Part shown: in pieces, positions 63,776-64,000 of the stretch | Numbering within the stretch: position 1 is the first letter of the stretch | How the letters are laid out: each line of letters opens with the position of its first letter | Source: Lithobates sylvaticus | Lineage: Eukaryota; Chordata; Amphibia; Anura; Ranidae | DNA: 64,000 nt | Assembly: GCA_028564925.1 (NCBI GenBank) | Contig: CM053031.1 | Location: forward strand, 94,949,273 to 95,013,272 | Direction of reading: 5' to 3' | Position numbers and translations under genes: made by a program | Notes under the pieces: generated by a model | The model's database searches: none | The model's input: the letters and a program-made list of their open reading frames with translations, nothing else | Told to the model about the DNA's origin: nothing

Positions 63776-64000
63776 CTCTAACCCTAATCCCACCCCTGAT
63801 ACTCCCAAACTCCTAACCCTAATCCCACTCCAGATACCCCCAAACTCCTAACCCTAACCCTAATCCCACTCCAGATACCCCCAAACTCCTAACCCTAACC
63901 CTAATCCCACTCCAGATACTCCCAAACTCCTAACCCTAACCCTAATCCCACCCCTGATACTCCCAAACTCCTAACCCTAACCCTAATCCCACTCCAGATA
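63776..64000. repeat. Telomere-like minisatellite, continuing past the window
   Basis: Units of about 40-50 bp read CCCACTCCAGATAC(T/C)CCCAAACTCC and then (CTAACC)n, with two to three CCCTAA hexamers per unit. The unit aligns to the preceding 42-bp unit (ATA-TCCCAAA-CTCC-AA-CCC). Confidence 0.85.

Noticed and set aside
62176-63816. Open frames of 546 codons (plus) and 514 and 498 codons (minus) over the 42-bp array
   Set aside because: The period is a multiple of three and the unit happens to lack stops in several frames on both strands; the products are simple 14-residue repeats with no start context or homology.

Overview
This window looks like intergenic or intronic chromatin of a large, repeat-rich vertebrate genome, most likely an anuran and probably a ranid-type frog. 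The argument rests on the repeat content: an intact L1/Tx1-type LINE, a Penelope-like element, a DIRS-order relic, several Tc1-like elements, many hAT and TA-flanked non-autonomous DNA transposons, and two families I associate with true frogs (one with ends TTAACCACTT, one beginning TTTACTAAAG). I see no bacterial or organellar sequence, no CRISPR array and no tRNA or rRNA gene. The only candidate for a non-repeat protein exon is a MADF-like exon near 61.9 kb, and it probably belongs to a PIF/Harbinger-type transposon.

Layout. 0-6 kb: a TTAACCAC element with a minisatellite, a hAT element with exact 8-bp duplication (2285-2738), a palindromic repeat, a CR1-like LINE fragment and a TIR element. 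6-14 kb: a second CR1-like fragment on the minus strand, C-rich minisatellites, a 645-bp foldback, and a broken DIRS-order element on the minus strand beside another minisatellite. 14-22 kb: mostly plain AT-rich DNA, then a Tc1-like element rearranged into a 1-kb hairpin. 22.2-28.0 kb: one hAT element bounded by an 8-bp duplication, holding at least four further transposons (two TA-flanked, two hAT) and three tandem arrays. 28-38 kb: minisatellites, TTAACCAC copies, a TA-flanked MITE, another hAT with an internal array (33203-34759), and an inverted pair of MITEs.

39.5-46.5 kb: a full-length LINE with an open ORF2 of 1282 codons (endonuclease, reverse transcriptase, CCHC) and an open coiled-coil ORF1. 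47-56 kb: MITEs, a Tc1 fragment, and a Tc1-like element split by a solo-LTR-like insertion. 56.8-61.2 kb: a Penelope-like fragment whose GIY-YIG domain is split by a 1625-bp hAT with exact 8-bp duplication, followed by a tail with a degenerate hammerhead-like motif. 61.5-62.1 kb: a Harbinger-like terminal repeat followed by the MADF-like exon. 62.2-64.0 kb: a 42-bp minisatellite of about 35 units with higher-order structure, grading into a telomere-like (CCCTAA) minisatellite that runs off the window.

The recurring theme is that many non-autonomous DNA transposons here carry a private tandem array between their terminal repeats, and some arrays share units with elements tens of kilobases away. 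The elements are also deeply nested, so relative ages can be read from the insertion order.
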